From Faecalibacterium sp. I4-3-84 (GTDB taxonomy: Bacteria; Bacillota; Clostridia; Oscillospirales; Ruminococcaceae): DNA of 64,000 nt. Under the pieces are notes generated by a model. The model worked only from the letters and a program-made list of their open reading frames with translations. It ran no database searches and was not told the origin of the DNA. The stretch covers positions 434,001-498,000 of the forward strand of contig NZ_CP094466.1 in the NCBI RefSeq assembly GCF_023347255.1, in the 5' to 3' direction. Numbering within the stretch: the first letter of the stretch is position 1; each line of letters starts with the position of its first letter. Position numbers and translations under genes: made by a program. Shown here in pieces: positions 9,543-18,434 of the stretch.

Positions 9543-11615
9543 ATCGCACAATTGATCGTAGCGGAAAAGCCGTCCGTTGCCATGGCTTACGCTAAAGTCC
9601 TCGGTGCCACCAGCCGTCAGGACGGCTACCTTGAGGGCAACGGCTATCTCGTCAGTTGGTGTATTGGTCATCTGGTGGAACTGGCTCCGCCCAATGTTTA
9701 CGATGCCAAATACGTCAAGTGGAGCATCGCCGATTTGCCCATCCTGCCGCAAAAGTGGCAGTATCTGGTGTCTGCGAGCACGAAAAAACAGTTCGGTATC
9801 CTGAAAAAACTCATGCACCGGGCAGACGTTGATACTGTGGTGAACAGTTGCGATTCCGGTAGAGAGGGCGAACTGATCTTCCGCTTGGTGTACCAACAAG
9901 CGGGCTGTAAAAAGCCTGTTTTCCGCCTGTGGCTGTCCAGCATGGAGGAATCTGCCATCCGGGAGGGCTTTGCCCATCTGAAACCGTCAACTGAATACGA
10001 TGCGCTGTACAATGCAGCACTCTGCCGGGAACGCGCCGACTGGATGGTCGGTATCAATGCGTCCCGGCTTTTTTCGTGCCTGTACGGTCAGCCGCTGGCG
10101 GTGGGGCGTGTTATGACCCCGGTGCTTGCCATGACGGTAGTGCGGGAAGCTGCCATTGCCGCCTTTACCCCGGAGAAATTCTACACGGTTGCCCTGACCC
10201 TTGCAGACGGCGGCACCGCATCCAGCAAACGGTTTGCACAGAAAGCGGATGCTGAACTGTTGCTTTCCAAATGCCGAAAGGAGGGACGTGTCACGGTGCA
10301 GGAGATGGAACGCAAGGAAAAGTCCGAAAGCCCGCCGCAGCTCTATGACCTTACTGCATTGCAGCGGGATGCCAACCGTCTGCTGGGATTTACGGCACAG
10401 CAGACCTTGGACTATGCCCAAAGTCTTTACGAAAAACGGCTCATCACCTACCCTCGCACGGATAGCCGGTTTTTGACGGAGGACATGGCGGCATCCCTTC
10501 CGGGGCTGGTGACGGACACGGGCAGAGCGTTTGCCGTAAAGGAGCCTCTTCCCATCCATGCGCAGCAGGTCATCAACGGCAGCAAGGTCACCGACCACCA
10601 TGCGCTGTTGCCCACGAAAAGCATGGCAAACGCAGACCTCACCGCCCTCCCTGCCGGGGAGCGGAATGTCCTGCGGCTGATTGCCGCACGGCTGCTCTGC
10701 GCCGTAGGTGAACCGCACCGCTATGCAGAAACCATACTCACCACCATCTGCGCCGGGGAAGAGTTCTCCGCAAAAAGCAAGGTGGTGCTGTCCGATGGAT
10801 GGAAAGCCCTGGAGCGAAAAATGCTGGGGGAACTTCTGGGAAAGCAGAAAGAACCGGCTGTTCTGCCGGATGTGCAGGAGCAGAGCCAGTGCAGCGTTGC
10901 CGATGCCGAATTGAAAGAGGGGCAGACCTCCCCACCGAAGCATTTTACTGAGGATCTTCTACTTCATGCGATGGAAACTGCCAGTGCGGATAGTATGCCG
11001 GAGGGTGTGGAACGTCAGGGCATCGGCACCCCGGCTACCAGAGCCGCCACCATCGAAAAACTGGTACAGAAGGGCTTTCTGGAACGCAAAGGCACCAAGA
11101 AAACCAAGGTTCTGCTGCCCACGGATAAGGGAAAAGCCCTCATCACTGTGATGCCCGAAGAAATCCAATCCCCGGAAATGACCGCCGATTGGGAAACAAA
11201 GCTGCTGCAAATCGAACGTGGCGAAATGGAGCCGAGAGAATTTATGACCGAGATCAATACGATGATTACCGAACTGGTAAAGAACACGGAAATGAAAAAA
11301 GGAGCGAATGCGCTTATGAAAAACAAGATTATTGGTATCTGCCCGAACTGCGGTGCAAATGTTGTGGAGCGTGAAAAGGGCTGGTTCTGCGAGAACCGAG
11401 AGTGCCGTTTTGTCCTGTGGAAGGACAATGCGTTCTTCAAGCGTCTGGGCAAGCGTCTGGATGCTCATGTGGCAGACAAGCTGCTGCGGGATGGCCGGGT
11501 CCGCCTGAAAGACTGCAAGAGTGCCAAGGGCAAGACCTACAATGCCACCGTGCTGCTGTCCTGTGAAGCCGATGGCCGCAGCAAGTTTTCGCTGGAATTT
11601 GAAGGTGGGTGCTGA
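9543..11615 (+). CDS. topB: DNA topoisomerase III (type IA)
   Basis: The protein reads AQLIVAEKPSVAMAYAKVLGA at its N-terminus, with the toprim motif DSGREGE near residue 104 and the active-site tyrosine in ITYPRTDS near residue 302. A C-terminal CPNCG...CENREC zinc-like segment follows. ICE-borne TopB enzymes relax or decatenate transfer intermediates. The start is unusual: the conserved Met position is ATC 9543, six bases after GGAGGG (9531-9536). The next candidate is TTG 9552, and no ATG is near. Length from 9543 is 690 residues, normal for the family. The stop overlaps the next ATG by one base. Confidence 0.93.
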   Translation: MAQLIVAEKPSVAMAYAKVLGATSRQDGYLEGNGYLVSWCIGHLVELAPPNVYDAKYVKWSIADLPILPQKWQYLVSASTKKQFGILKKLMHRADVDTVVNSCDSGREGELIFRLVYQQAGCKKPVFRLWLSSMEESAIREGFAHLKPSTEYDALYNAALCRERADWMVGINASRLFSCLYGQPLAVGRVMTPVLAMTVVREAAIAAFTPEKFYTVALTLADGGTASSKRFAQKADAELLLSKCRKEGRVTVQEMERKEKSESPPQLYDLTALQRDANRLLGFTAQQTLDYAQSLYEKRLITYPRTDSRFLTEDMAASLPGLVTDTGRAFAVKEPLPIHAQQVINGSKVTDHHALLPTKSMANADLTALPAGERNVLRLIAARLLCAVGEPHRYAETILTTICAGEEFSAKSKVVLSDGWKALERKMLGELLGKQKEPAVLPDVQEQSQCSVADAELKEGQTSPPKHFTEDLLLHAMETASADSMPEGVERQGIGTPATRAATIEKLVQKGFLERKGTKKTKVLLPTDKGKALITVMPEEIQSPEMTADWETKLLQIERGEMEPREFMTEINTMITELVKNTEMKKGANALMKNKIIGICPNCGANVVEREKGWFCENRECRFVLWKDNAFFKRLGKRLDAHVADKLLRDGRVRLKDCKSAKGKTYNATVLLSCEADGRSKFSLEFEGGC

Positions 11616-12502
11616 TGGAGCAGATAAAAGAAGCGGTCTACCTTATCAACGATGAACGCTATCTGCATCTCCGGGAAAACGGTGCAGGGGTCGGCTTTGC
11701 CACCTACAACAAGGTAACTGGTGAGCCGCTGGAAAGCGGGCAGATCTCGGAAAAGAACCTGCCGCCCGATGGCAGGAACGCCATTTCTGCCGCCCGGAAC
11801 TGGTATCTGTTTGAACTTTCGGACGATGACCGCAAGGTCATCCAACAGGAAAGCGTAAAGATCCTCGAAAACATCCCGCAAGCTGGTATCGGCAGACGGC
11901 GCATCTGGGAGCCGGAAACGCTGCCGAAGGATATTCGTCTCATCAACAGCCACTATGATGACCTCTATCGCATTCCCGATGGCGGCGTAATTCAGGTGGA
12001 TTACCCGGATAGGCGCAGTTTTACGGCACGGGTGGAACATCTGGATGATTATCACTTTGACATGGGCGGTCTGGGCAATGTGTTCCACATCTGCCAGTTT
12101 GCCGAGGTCATGGAACGGAACCATGCCGACTTCTACCCGGAGATTCAGACACAGGACGAGCAGGCTGCATGGGAACTGGGCGGCAAAGGCTATCTTGCCA
12201 TCCAGTCCTGTGAGGATGGATGGGATTACACCCTCTACCACAGCGATTATTCTGTGATGGACGGTGGGCAGCTGGATGCCCCGGAACTGACCATTCAGGA
12301 AGCCCGTGAACAGATTCTGGAAGCACACCACATGGAAAAGGGCCGGCGGCTACTGCAGGACTACGATGCAGTCATGGATAAAGTTGCGGAAGCCGAGGAA
12401 CTGAGTGCAGACCATCGCCCTTCCACACTGGAAAAGCTGGCAGAACTGGCAAGTGATACGTCTGCGCCAAAATCCTCTGCACGTTCTGCACCGGAACTGT
12501 GA
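11615..12502 (+). CDS. Conserved Tn1549-type ICE protein of unknown function
   Basis: ATG 11615 shares one base with the topB stop (TGATG). The 295-residue soluble protein has no signal peptide or membrane segment. It contains YRIPDGGVIQVDYPDRRSF and FHICQFAEVMERNHADFYPE, and ends in a Ser/Ala-rich tail. I recognise it only as a regular neighbour of topB and the YodL gene in this ICE family. No enzymatic motif is apparent. Confidence 0.65.
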   Translation: MEQIKEAVYLINDERYLHLRENGAGVGFATYNKVTGEPLESGQISEKNLPPDGRNAISAARNWYLFELSDDDRKVIQQESVKILENIPQAGIGRRRIWEPETLPKDIRLINSHYDDLYRIPDGGVIQVDYPDRRSFTARVEHLDDYHFDMGGLGNVFHICQFAEVMERNHADFYPEIQTQDEQAAWELGGKGYLAIQSCEDGWDYTLYHSDYSVMDGGQLDAPELTIQEAREQILEAHHMEKGRRLLQDYDAVMDKVAEAEELSADHRPSTLEKLAELASDTSAPKSSARSAPEL

Positions 12503-12510
12503 GGTGGACG

Positions 12511-13026
12511 ATGCAGCAAAAATGGAACCAGAATTTTGACGGTGAACCCATGACGGACATCCCGCAGAAGTTTCTAAACGCAGGGTGCGATGTTTATATG
12601 GTGATGCAGCTGCGGCATGACGAAAAAATCTTCGATGAAAGATTTGCTTCTATGCGGGAGTTGAACCATCGAGGCAAAACGCCCGACCGGGATCATTACG
12701 AGGTCACCTACTATGCTGATCTGCCCGCCATGTGGCAGGATGTGCCGAACAACGAGATTTTGGAAGAACTATTTCAGATGTCCAACCTCTCCCGTCCGCA
12801 GGATTTTGAGGGACACAGCCTGTCGGTCAGCGATGTGATCGCACTCAAACGCAATGGCGAGGTATCCGTGCATTATGTGGACAGCATCGGCTTCAAGGAA
12901 CTGCCGGGGTTTCTGGATAAAAAGCCGGAACGCACATCGGTTTTGCAAACGCTCAAAGAGAAGTGCGATGCCCCGGAGTGCAATCCCACCGTCTGCCGGA
13001 AAGCGAGGGATGCCCATGAACTTTAA
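12511..13026 (+). CDS. YodL domain-containing ICE protein
   Basis: ATG 12511 follows GAGGTGG (12501-12507) and the product is 171 residues. The motif RPQDFEGHSLSVSDVIALKR near residue 95 is the hallmark of the YodL-like domain found in conjugative-element proteins. It is in the topB operon and its 3' end overlaps the next small gene by 11 bases. Function is unknown. Confidence 0.75.
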   Translation: MQQKWNQNFDGEPMTDIPQKFLNAGCDVYMVMQLRHDEKIFDERFASMRELNHRGKTPDRDHYEVTYYADLPAMWQDVPNNEILEELFQMSNLSRPQDFEGHSLSVSDVIALKRNGEVSVHYVDSIGFKELPGFLDKKPERTSVLQTLKEKCDAPECNPTVCRKARDAHEL

Positions 13027-13219
13027 CCATGAGGAACTCATGCTGATGATGCTCTACAACACCGGCACCCGGCTGGGGCTTATCCACGAACTGCGGCTCA
13101 TGCAGTGTTACCTGATGCCGGATGAAACCGCCCTGCAGGAGTTGTCGGAGGGCGTTATCGAAAAGCTGAAACTGCTGACTGATGCGGAGTTTGCCGAACT
13201 GGAATTTCCCCCGGACTGA
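13016..13219 (+). CDS. Small conserved ICE protein (67 aa)
   Basis: ATG 13016 has GAGGG seven bases upstream; a second in-frame ATG at 13010 is less well placed. The product begins MNFNHEELMLMMLYNTGTR and is mostly helical. It is the last gene of the backbone block before cargo begins and is followed by a hairpin at 13224. I do not know its role. Confidence 0.6.
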   Translation: MNFNHEELMLMMLYNTGTRLGLIHELRLMQCYLMPDETALQELSEGVIEKLKLLTDAEFAELEFPPD

Positions 13220-13223
13220 CTTT

Positions 13224-13247
13224 CGCCGCCTGCGGGCGGCGTACATA
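13224..13247 (+). other. Intercistronic hairpin with TACATA (site 3)
   Basis: CGCCGCC pairs with GGGCGGCG (13234-13241) and TACATA follows at 13242-13247. It marks the junction between ICE backbone and cargo. Confidence 0.6.
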
Positions 13248-13295
13248 GGCTCTTTTACAATGGGATTCGGTGTGGTATACTGAACTCGACAAATC

Positions 13296-13430
13296 GGGAT
13301 TTGTCTTGACTTTATAAATTTCCCCGCCTGATTTGCCCCGTTCATTGTCCAGATAGTACATATAGCAGTGGTCACAGCCCTCACTGTATTTGCGGCAGCC
13401 ATGCCAGGGATTCCAAATATCACTGCTCAT
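13296..13430 (-). pseudogene. DUF5131 (Gp37/Gp68-type) protein, N-terminal fragment
   Basis: On the minus strand, ATG 13430 opens MSSDIWNPWHGCRKYSEGCD followed by HCYMYYLD. This is the conserved start of the phage Gp37/Gp68 (DUF5131) family with its CxxxSxGCxxCY motif. Homology stops near NPDL, about 45 residues in, where the sequence runs into the backbone junction. The other five-sixths of the gene are missing, so the product is not functional. Confidence 0.75.
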
Positions 13431-13724
13431 ACCGATTCCTTTCCAGTTCGCAAATCAGACTGTGAGGCATTCTTCGTGGCCCACGTACCGCACCAATCCC
13501 ATAGGCTTTCAGCTTCTCAAACGGGAGAAAAGACGGGTTGTACTGATCCAGCTTTTTCAATCTCATCACATGGTTCATATGTACGTTGCCATCATCATAA
13601 TGGTAAGGAATATTGACTTCTGTAGCTTCGCACCGATATAGAACAGCGGAAACCGGGGCCGTAACATATAGACAGACAACATCGCCAACGGCTACTTCCT
13701 CCTGTTTATAGCCTTGGTCAGTAG
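13420..13724 (-). pseudogene. Remnant of a small PUA/EVE-like protein gene
   Basis: A minus-strand frame of about 100 residues is open from a TAG just above 13724 to TGA 13420-13422. It has no start codon but protein-like content (EEVAVGDVVCLYVTAP, HVMRLKKLDQYNPSFLPFEK). It overlaps the DUF5131 start by 11 bases, so the two were an operon. The alternation of short strands resembles EVE/PUA-like proteins, but this is a guess. The 5' end is lost. Confidence 0.45.
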
Positions 13725-13819
13725 TTTGATACTATGTACGAACTTTCTGCGTACTTGCTTTCGTTTTTGGATACCGTACAATATTTATACAATGAATCGT
13801 CAAGAGAGGAGGCAACAAG

Positions 13820-14494
13820 GTGACTTCTTTAACCATAGAACAAAAAAGAGTGGACATATACCCAAGCGCAAAGCCGGGCAGCCCAGTTATCTATCTCAAC
13901 ACCTTTTCCAATGCCGTTAACAGTGTGTATAAAAACCTGATGGCGCTCGGCTGCCCAGATTTCTGTCTGGTGGCGGTCAGTCAGCTGAAATGGGATCATG
14001 ACATGACACCGTGGTATATGGGGCCGATCTCTAAACACGATACGCCCTGCACCGGGGGTGCGGATGATTACCTGAAACTGCTTCTGGATGAAATTATGCC
14101 GGAAGCGGAAGCACTCCTTCCCGGTGCGCCCGCCTGGCGGGGCCTCGCCGGTTACTCGCTGGCCGGGCTGTTCGCCCTCTACGCTCTCTACCAAACGGAT
14201 GTGTTTGCCCGCGCAGCGAGTATGTCAGGTTCCTTCTGGTTTGAGGGCATCATGGAATATGTGTGCTCCCATGAGATGAAGCGCAAACCTGACTGTCTGT
14301 ATTTTTCTCTCGGAGACAAGGAGAGCTCCACCGATAATCCGATTTTGAACGTTGTGCAGCAGAATACGCAGGAGATAGAAACACTGTGCCACGGGAAAGG
14401 CATCGAAACCACCTTCGTACTGAACAGTGGCAGCCACTATCAGGCGTGCAACAAGCGCACAGCGGCTGGCATTCACTGGATATTAAATAGATAA
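13820..14494 (+). CDS. Alpha/beta hydrolase, esterase-like (cargo)
   Basis: GTG 13820 lies seven bases after AGGAGG (13807-13812); product is 224 residues. The nucleophile elbow GYSLAG near residue 115, a late Asp and a His near the C-terminus (SGSHYQACNKR) fit the serine-esterase fold of the IroE/enterochelin-esterase type. There is no signal peptide, so it acts in the cytosol. It precedes a stand-alone adenylation enzyme by 20 bases and probably belongs to the same small pathway, for example releasing or editing an activated acyl product. The substrate is unknown. Confidence 0.8.
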   Translation: MTSLTIEQKRVDIYPSAKPGSPVIYLNTFSNAVNSVYKNLMALGCPDFCLVAVSQLKWDHDMTPWYMGPISKHDTPCTGGADDYLKLLLDEIMPEAEALLPGAPAWRGLAGYSLAGLFALYALYQTDVFARAASMSGSFWFEGIMEYVCSHEMKRKPDCLYFSLGDKESSTDNPILNVVQQNTQEIETLCHGKGIETTFVLNSGSHYQACNKRTAAGIHWILNR

Positions 14495-14514
14495 ACCGAC
14501 AAGGAGATAAAACG

Positions 14515-15990
14515 ATGGATACGATCTATTCGCTTTTTCAGAAGGTAGTTAAAGAACATGAAAATGCCCCGGCTATCATTGAAAACGACCGCACCATGAC
14601 TTTTGGAGAGCTGTCCAACATGGTGGATATGATCACGTGCAGCTTTCCGCAGGAAGTACACAGCATCGGCATCGTCATGCGTCACCGAACCGAGATGATT
14701 GCCTCGATTCTGGCGGTACTCAAATGCGGCGGCCGATATGTCCCAGCCGAGCCGGATTTTCCCACCGGGCGCATCCATGACATGATGACCGAGGCACAGG
14801 TGGATTTTGTGCTGACGGAACACGCCTTTGCGCCCAAACTGAGCAGTTTCCCCATCCGCTATACAGATTGTGAGATCTGCGGCGTGGAGACGCCCTCCTG
14901 GAAGCGCAACGCCATCGAAGACCCGGAACGCCCCGCCTATGTGCTGTATACGTCAGGTACCACCGGGCGGCCCAAAGGTGTCTGTGTCACCAACCGCAAT
15001 GTTTGCCATTATGTCCGTGCCTTTGCCAACGAGTTCCATCCCGGCCCCGGTGATGTCATGCTGCAATATTCCGTCTGTTCTTTTGACATCTTTGTGGAGG
15101 AAGTGTTCACCAGTCTGCTGAATGGTGCCGCTCTGGCCATCCCCGCTGACGAGGATAAGGCCGACATCCATGCATTGATGGCTTTTGTGGAACGCCACCA
15201 TGTGACTATGATCAGCGGCTTTCCGTATCTGCTGGCAGAAATGAACCACCTGTCTGTCATTCCGTCCTCTCTGCGGCTGCTTATCAGCGGCGGCGATGTG
15301 TTGCGGGGCGTTTATGTGGATCACCTGCTGAACAAAGCAGAGGTTTACAACACCTACGGCCCCTCCGAGACAACGGTCTGCGCCTCCTATTACCGTTGTA
15401 ATAGTGGAACTGTGCTGGAGGACGGTACCTATCCCATCGGTCATCCTGTACTAGGTGCGCAAATCAGGATTCTGGATCAGTCTGGCAACGAGGTTGCCAA
15501 AGGGCAGACGGGTGAGATTTGCATTTATGGCGGCGGTGTATCTCTGGGCTACATTGGCGACCATGCCGAGGAAAACAGAGCTTTTGAGCGGCAGCCGGAC
15601 GGTAGCACCATGTACCGCAGCGGCGATTTGGGCTATATCCTGCCGGATGGCAACATTGCATTCCTGCACCGCAAGGACGACCAGATCATGATTTACGGCA
15701 AGCGGGTGGAACTTGCCGAGGTGGAGTCCCGGCTCTATCGGTGCAAGGATGTGCAGCAGGCTATTGTCCGGGCTTTTACAGACGAGGATGGACTGTCCTA
15801 TATGACCGCCTATGTGGTGCCTTCCGACAATAAGCTGAAAGTCTCGGAAGTAAAAAAAGAACTGTCTGAAAATTTGACTTCCTTTATGATCCCAGAGTTC
15901 TTTGTGAAGATGAAGCAGATTCCTTTGAATGTCAACGGTAAGCCGGATGTGTCGAAACTGCCGGTGGTAATGAAAGCGGGGGCATTATAA
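14515..15990 (+). CDS. Stand-alone amino-acid adenylation enzyme (NRPS-like A domain)
   Basis: The 491-residue product has adenylation core motifs in order: YTSGTTGRPKG (about 145), FDIFVEEVF (about 185, with the Asp that binds an amino group), NTYGPSETT (about 282), YRSGDLGY (about 366) and NVNGKPD (about 482, catalytic Lys). There is no carrier, condensation or thioesterase domain. DltA-type and free-standing A domains share this size. It is flanked by an esterase and overlaps a GNAT gene by one base, suggesting a three-gene unit that activates and modifies a small amino-acid derivative. No carrier-protein gene is visible nearby, so the acceptor is unknown. Confidence 0.85.
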   Translation: MDTIYSLFQKVVKEHENAPAIIENDRTMTFGELSNMVDMITCSFPQEVHSIGIVMRHRTEMIASILAVLKCGGRYVPAEPDFPTGRIHDMMTEAQVDFVLTEHAFAPKLSSFPIRYTDCEICGVETPSWKRNAIEDPERPAYVLYTSGTTGRPKGVCVTNRNVCHYVRAFANEFHPGPGDVMLQYSVCSFDIFVEEVFTSLLNGAALAIPADEDKADIHALMAFVERHHVTMISGFPYLLAEMNHLSVIPSSLRLLISGGDVLRGVYVDHLLNKAEVYNTYGPSETTVCASYYRCNSGTVLEDGTYPIGHPVLGAQIRILDQSGNEVAKGQTGEICIYGGGVSLGYIGDHAEENRAFERQPDGSTMYRSGDLGYILPDGNIAFLHRKDDQIMIYGKRVELAEVESRLYRCKDVQQAIVRAFTDEDGLSYMTAYVVPSDNKLKVSEVKKELSENLTSFMIPEFFVKMKQIPLNVNGKPDVSKLPVVMKAGAL

Positions 15991-16460
15991 TGGAGATTCA
16001 GATCCGGCAGGCCACGATCCAGGACCTGAATGTATTGATGCAATGGCGAATGGAAGTCTTGCATGAGGTATTCTCCATCCCCTCGGAGCGGTCTGTAACA
16101 GAGCTGGAATCGGAAAATCGCCGCTACTATCAAACAGAACTGCCGCAGGGCGGACATATTGCCTGCTTTGCCTACGTAGGGGAGGAAATCGTCGGCTGCG
16201 GCGGGATATGCCTCTATCATGAGATGCCCTCACCGGACAATCTAAACGGGAAATGTGCCTACCTGATGAACATTTATACCCGGCCGCAGTTTCGCGGACA
16301 CGGCATAGGGAACAGAATCGTCAGGTGGCTTGTAGAGCAGGCTCGTCAGCGGCATATTTCAAAAATTTATCTTGAAACCTCAAACAAAGGCAGGCCGCTG
16401 TATCAAACAATCGGTTTTGCCGATATGAAGGATATGATGAAACTGTCCCGTGAAAAATAA
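15990..16460 (+). CDS. GNAT family N-acetyltransferase
   Basis: ATG 15990 shares one base with the upstream stop (TAATG), so translation is coupled to the adenylation gene. The 156-residue product starts MEIQIRQATIQDLNVLMQW and has the acetyl-CoA loop RPQFRGHGIGNRIVRWLV near residues 95-112, characteristic of GNAT enzymes. Its partner genes suggest a role in modifying the product of the adenylation enzyme, but the substrate is unknown. Confidence 0.87.
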   Translation: MEIQIRQATIQDLNVLMQWRMEVLHEVFSIPSERSVTELESENRRYYQTELPQGGHIACFAYVGEEIVGCGGICLYHEMPSPDNLNGKCAYLMNIYTRPQFRGHGIGNRIVRWLVEQARQRHISKIYLETSNKGRPLYQTIGFADMKDMMKLSREK

Positions 16461-16485
16461 GCAAAATCAAAGGAGCATACATACA

Positions 16486-17431
16486 ATGGAGCCAATCATC
16501 TGAAACGTTGAAGTAAAAAGCGTCCTCACAAAATCCAATTTGCCTGTGAGTGATTATTCGGTCAATCCTTATGTGGGCTGTGGCCACGGCTGCAAATATT
16601 GCTACGCATCTTTTATGAAGCGTTTTACCAATCACCCGGAGCCCTGGGGAGAGTTCATAGACGTTAAATTTTGGCCGGAAATCAAACACCCGGAGCGGTA
16701 TGCAGGGAAAGAACTGTTTCTCTGTTACGTGACCGACCCATATCAGCCGCTGGAGGAAACCGTCTGCCGCACCCGCGCCATTTTGGAGCAGATGCAGGGC
16801 AGCGAATGTAGCCTCAGTATTGCTACCAAGTCTGACCTGGTGCTGCGTGACCTTGACCTCATTAAAACATTCCCCAATGCGCGGGTATCCTGGTCGATCA
16901 AACACACTGGACGAAGATTTTCGCGCTGATATGGACAATGCAGTGAGCATTGAGCGGCGGCTGGCCGCTATGAAAGCATTTCATGATGCTGGTGTGCGCA
17001 CCACCTGCTTTATCTCGCCGATTTTCCCCGGCCTCACCGACCTGCCCTCCATCATCCACCGGGCGAAGAATCAATGTAATTTGGTCTGGCTGGAAAACCT
17101 AAACTTGCGGGGCGGTTATAAGAAAACGATTTTTGACTATATAACGGAAAAACATCCAGACCTGCTGCCGCTGTACGATACCATTTACAATAAAAAGGAA
17201 CGCAGCTACTGGTCAATGCTGGATGCGCAGATGCGGCAGTTTTGCCAAGAGGAAGGGCTACTGTATGTCCGGGATGATGATTCCATCAAACGCCCGTTCA
17301 ACGATCCGCCTATCGTGGTCAATTATTTTTTCAACGAAGAGATTATCCCTCGGCCAAAATGCAGAAGAACAGGTAATCAAAACTATATAGTAACATGCAG
17401 AAAGCTAGAAGTTGTAGAGGTGAGGTTATGA
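16486..17431 (+). pseudogene. Radical SAM mobile pair protein B-like, disrupted twice
   Basis: ATG 16486 follows AAAGGAG and begins MEPII, then hits TGA at 16501-16503. In the same frame NVEVKSVLTKSNLPVSDYSV continues into VGCGHGCKYCYASF, the CxxxCxxC [4Fe-4S] motif. A second lesion is an extra A in AAA 16900-16902; correcting it turns SWSIKHTG into SWSINTLDEDF and restores the frame to TGA 17429-17431. The protein matches the radical SAM 'mobile pair' B family related to spore photoproduct lyase-like enzymes. The A partner is not present. Two independent lesions argue for a decayed gene. Confidence 0.85.
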
Positions 17432-17725
17432 AACGCGCAGAATTAGAATCAGACATATAACGCCGAGACAGATTATCCGTGGCTCAAATATCCGAATTTT
17501 GAGGTGTTCCGGCATTGTAATAATCGGAAGTGGTTTGCTCTGATTATGGATGTACCAAAGAACAAGCTGGGGCTGCAAGGCGAAGAAATGCTGGAAGTGG
17601 TCGATTTCAAATGTGACCCAATTCTGATTGGCACACTACGAGAGGAACCCGGCTTCTTCCCGGCGTATCACATGAGCAAGGATAGCTGGATTACTGTTGC
17701 ACTGGATGTGCAGCGTATCAGATGA
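17428..17725 (+). pseudogene. MmcQ/YjbR family protein, N-terminal frameshift
   Basis: ATG 17428 gives MKRAELESDI and then TAA. Another frame beginning about 17453 reads TYNAETDYPWLKYPNF and continues to KWFALIMDVPKNKLGL and TAG/TGA at 17725. Together these are the two parts of an MmcQ/YjbR (CyaY-like fold, DNA-binding) protein, with a short out-of-frame deletion between residues 9 and 12. The remaining 90 residues lack a good start. These small proteins are common passengers beside acetyltransferase and radical SAM cargo. Confidence 0.75.
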
Positions 17726-17823
17726 CAAAACCAAAATGTTGCTTGATATGAGTTATGAAGCAACGATACCCAAAACATGCAAAAAGAGATACTGACAAAT
17801 TCCAGTTTGAGAGGATAAGGGCA

Positions 17824-18405
17824 ATGGAATTTAAGTTGATTTCCATAGCAAGCATAATAGCTTTTTATGGTTGCTATTTTGTGAAAATGTTCCATCAAAA
17901 AAAGCAGGGAATACAGACAGACCAAATCGGAAAGAACAAAGTTGGTTTTGTGAAATTCGTGGAAATTACCATGAAGATTGCGGCTATTCTTGTTTTTATA
18001 GCGGGGCTTTCCAGTATTTTTTTTGAAACGGAGCATAGCCCTGTTTCCGTTCGGATTTTTGGAGCGATACTGAGTGTTGCGGGAACGGCTATATTTATCG
18101 TTGCGGTATGGACGATGCGTGACAGTTGGCGAGCAGGAGTGTCCAAAACCGATAAAACGGAGCTTGTGACAAACGGCATTTATCAAATCAGCCGCAATCC
18201 CGCCTTCCTGGGATTTGACCTTTTATATATTGGCACACTATTGATGTTTTTTAACTGGATTTTGTGCTTCCTAACGGTATTTGCGGTCATCATGTACCAT
18301 TTGCAGATTGTCAATGTCGAAGAAGATTTTTTATTTGCCACATTTGGAAATGAGTATCTGCAATATAAGAAGAAAGTTTGTCGCTATATTGGCAGAAAGC
18401 GATAA
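17824..18405 (+). CDS. Isoprenylcysteine carboxyl methyltransferase-like membrane protein
   Basis: ATG 17824 follows AAGGG; the 193-residue product has about five hydrophobic segments. The C-terminal part carries the SAM-binding pattern NGIYQISRNPAFLGF and EEDFLFATFGNEYLQYKKKV typical of ICMT/PEMT-like methyltransferases. It sits in the inner membrane; bacterial substrates of this family are mostly unknown. It is part of the cargo block and precedes arsC by 29 bases. Confidence 0.82.
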   Translation: MEFKLISIASIIAFYGCYFVKMFHQKKQGIQTDQIGKNKVGFVKFVEITMKIAAILVFIAGLSSIFFETEHSPVSVRIFGAILSVAGTAIFIVAVWTMRDSWRAGVSKTDKTELVTNGIYQISRNPAFLGFDLLYIGTLLMFFNWILCFLTVFAVIMYHLQIVNVEEDFLFATFGNEYLQYKKKVCRYIGRKR

Positions 18406-18434
18406 CTTCCAGTTTGTGGGGAAGGAACACCTAT

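Noticed and set aside
8652-9977. 441-codon minus-strand frame over DUF4366 and topB
   Set aside because: Antisense shadow; both plus-strand genes are recognised families in normal ICE order.
16501-16503. TGA as recoded Trp or Sec in the radical SAM gene
   Set aside because: Other genes in the window use TGA as stop, no SECIS-like hairpin is evident, and a second lesion lies 400 bases downstream, so decay is simpler.
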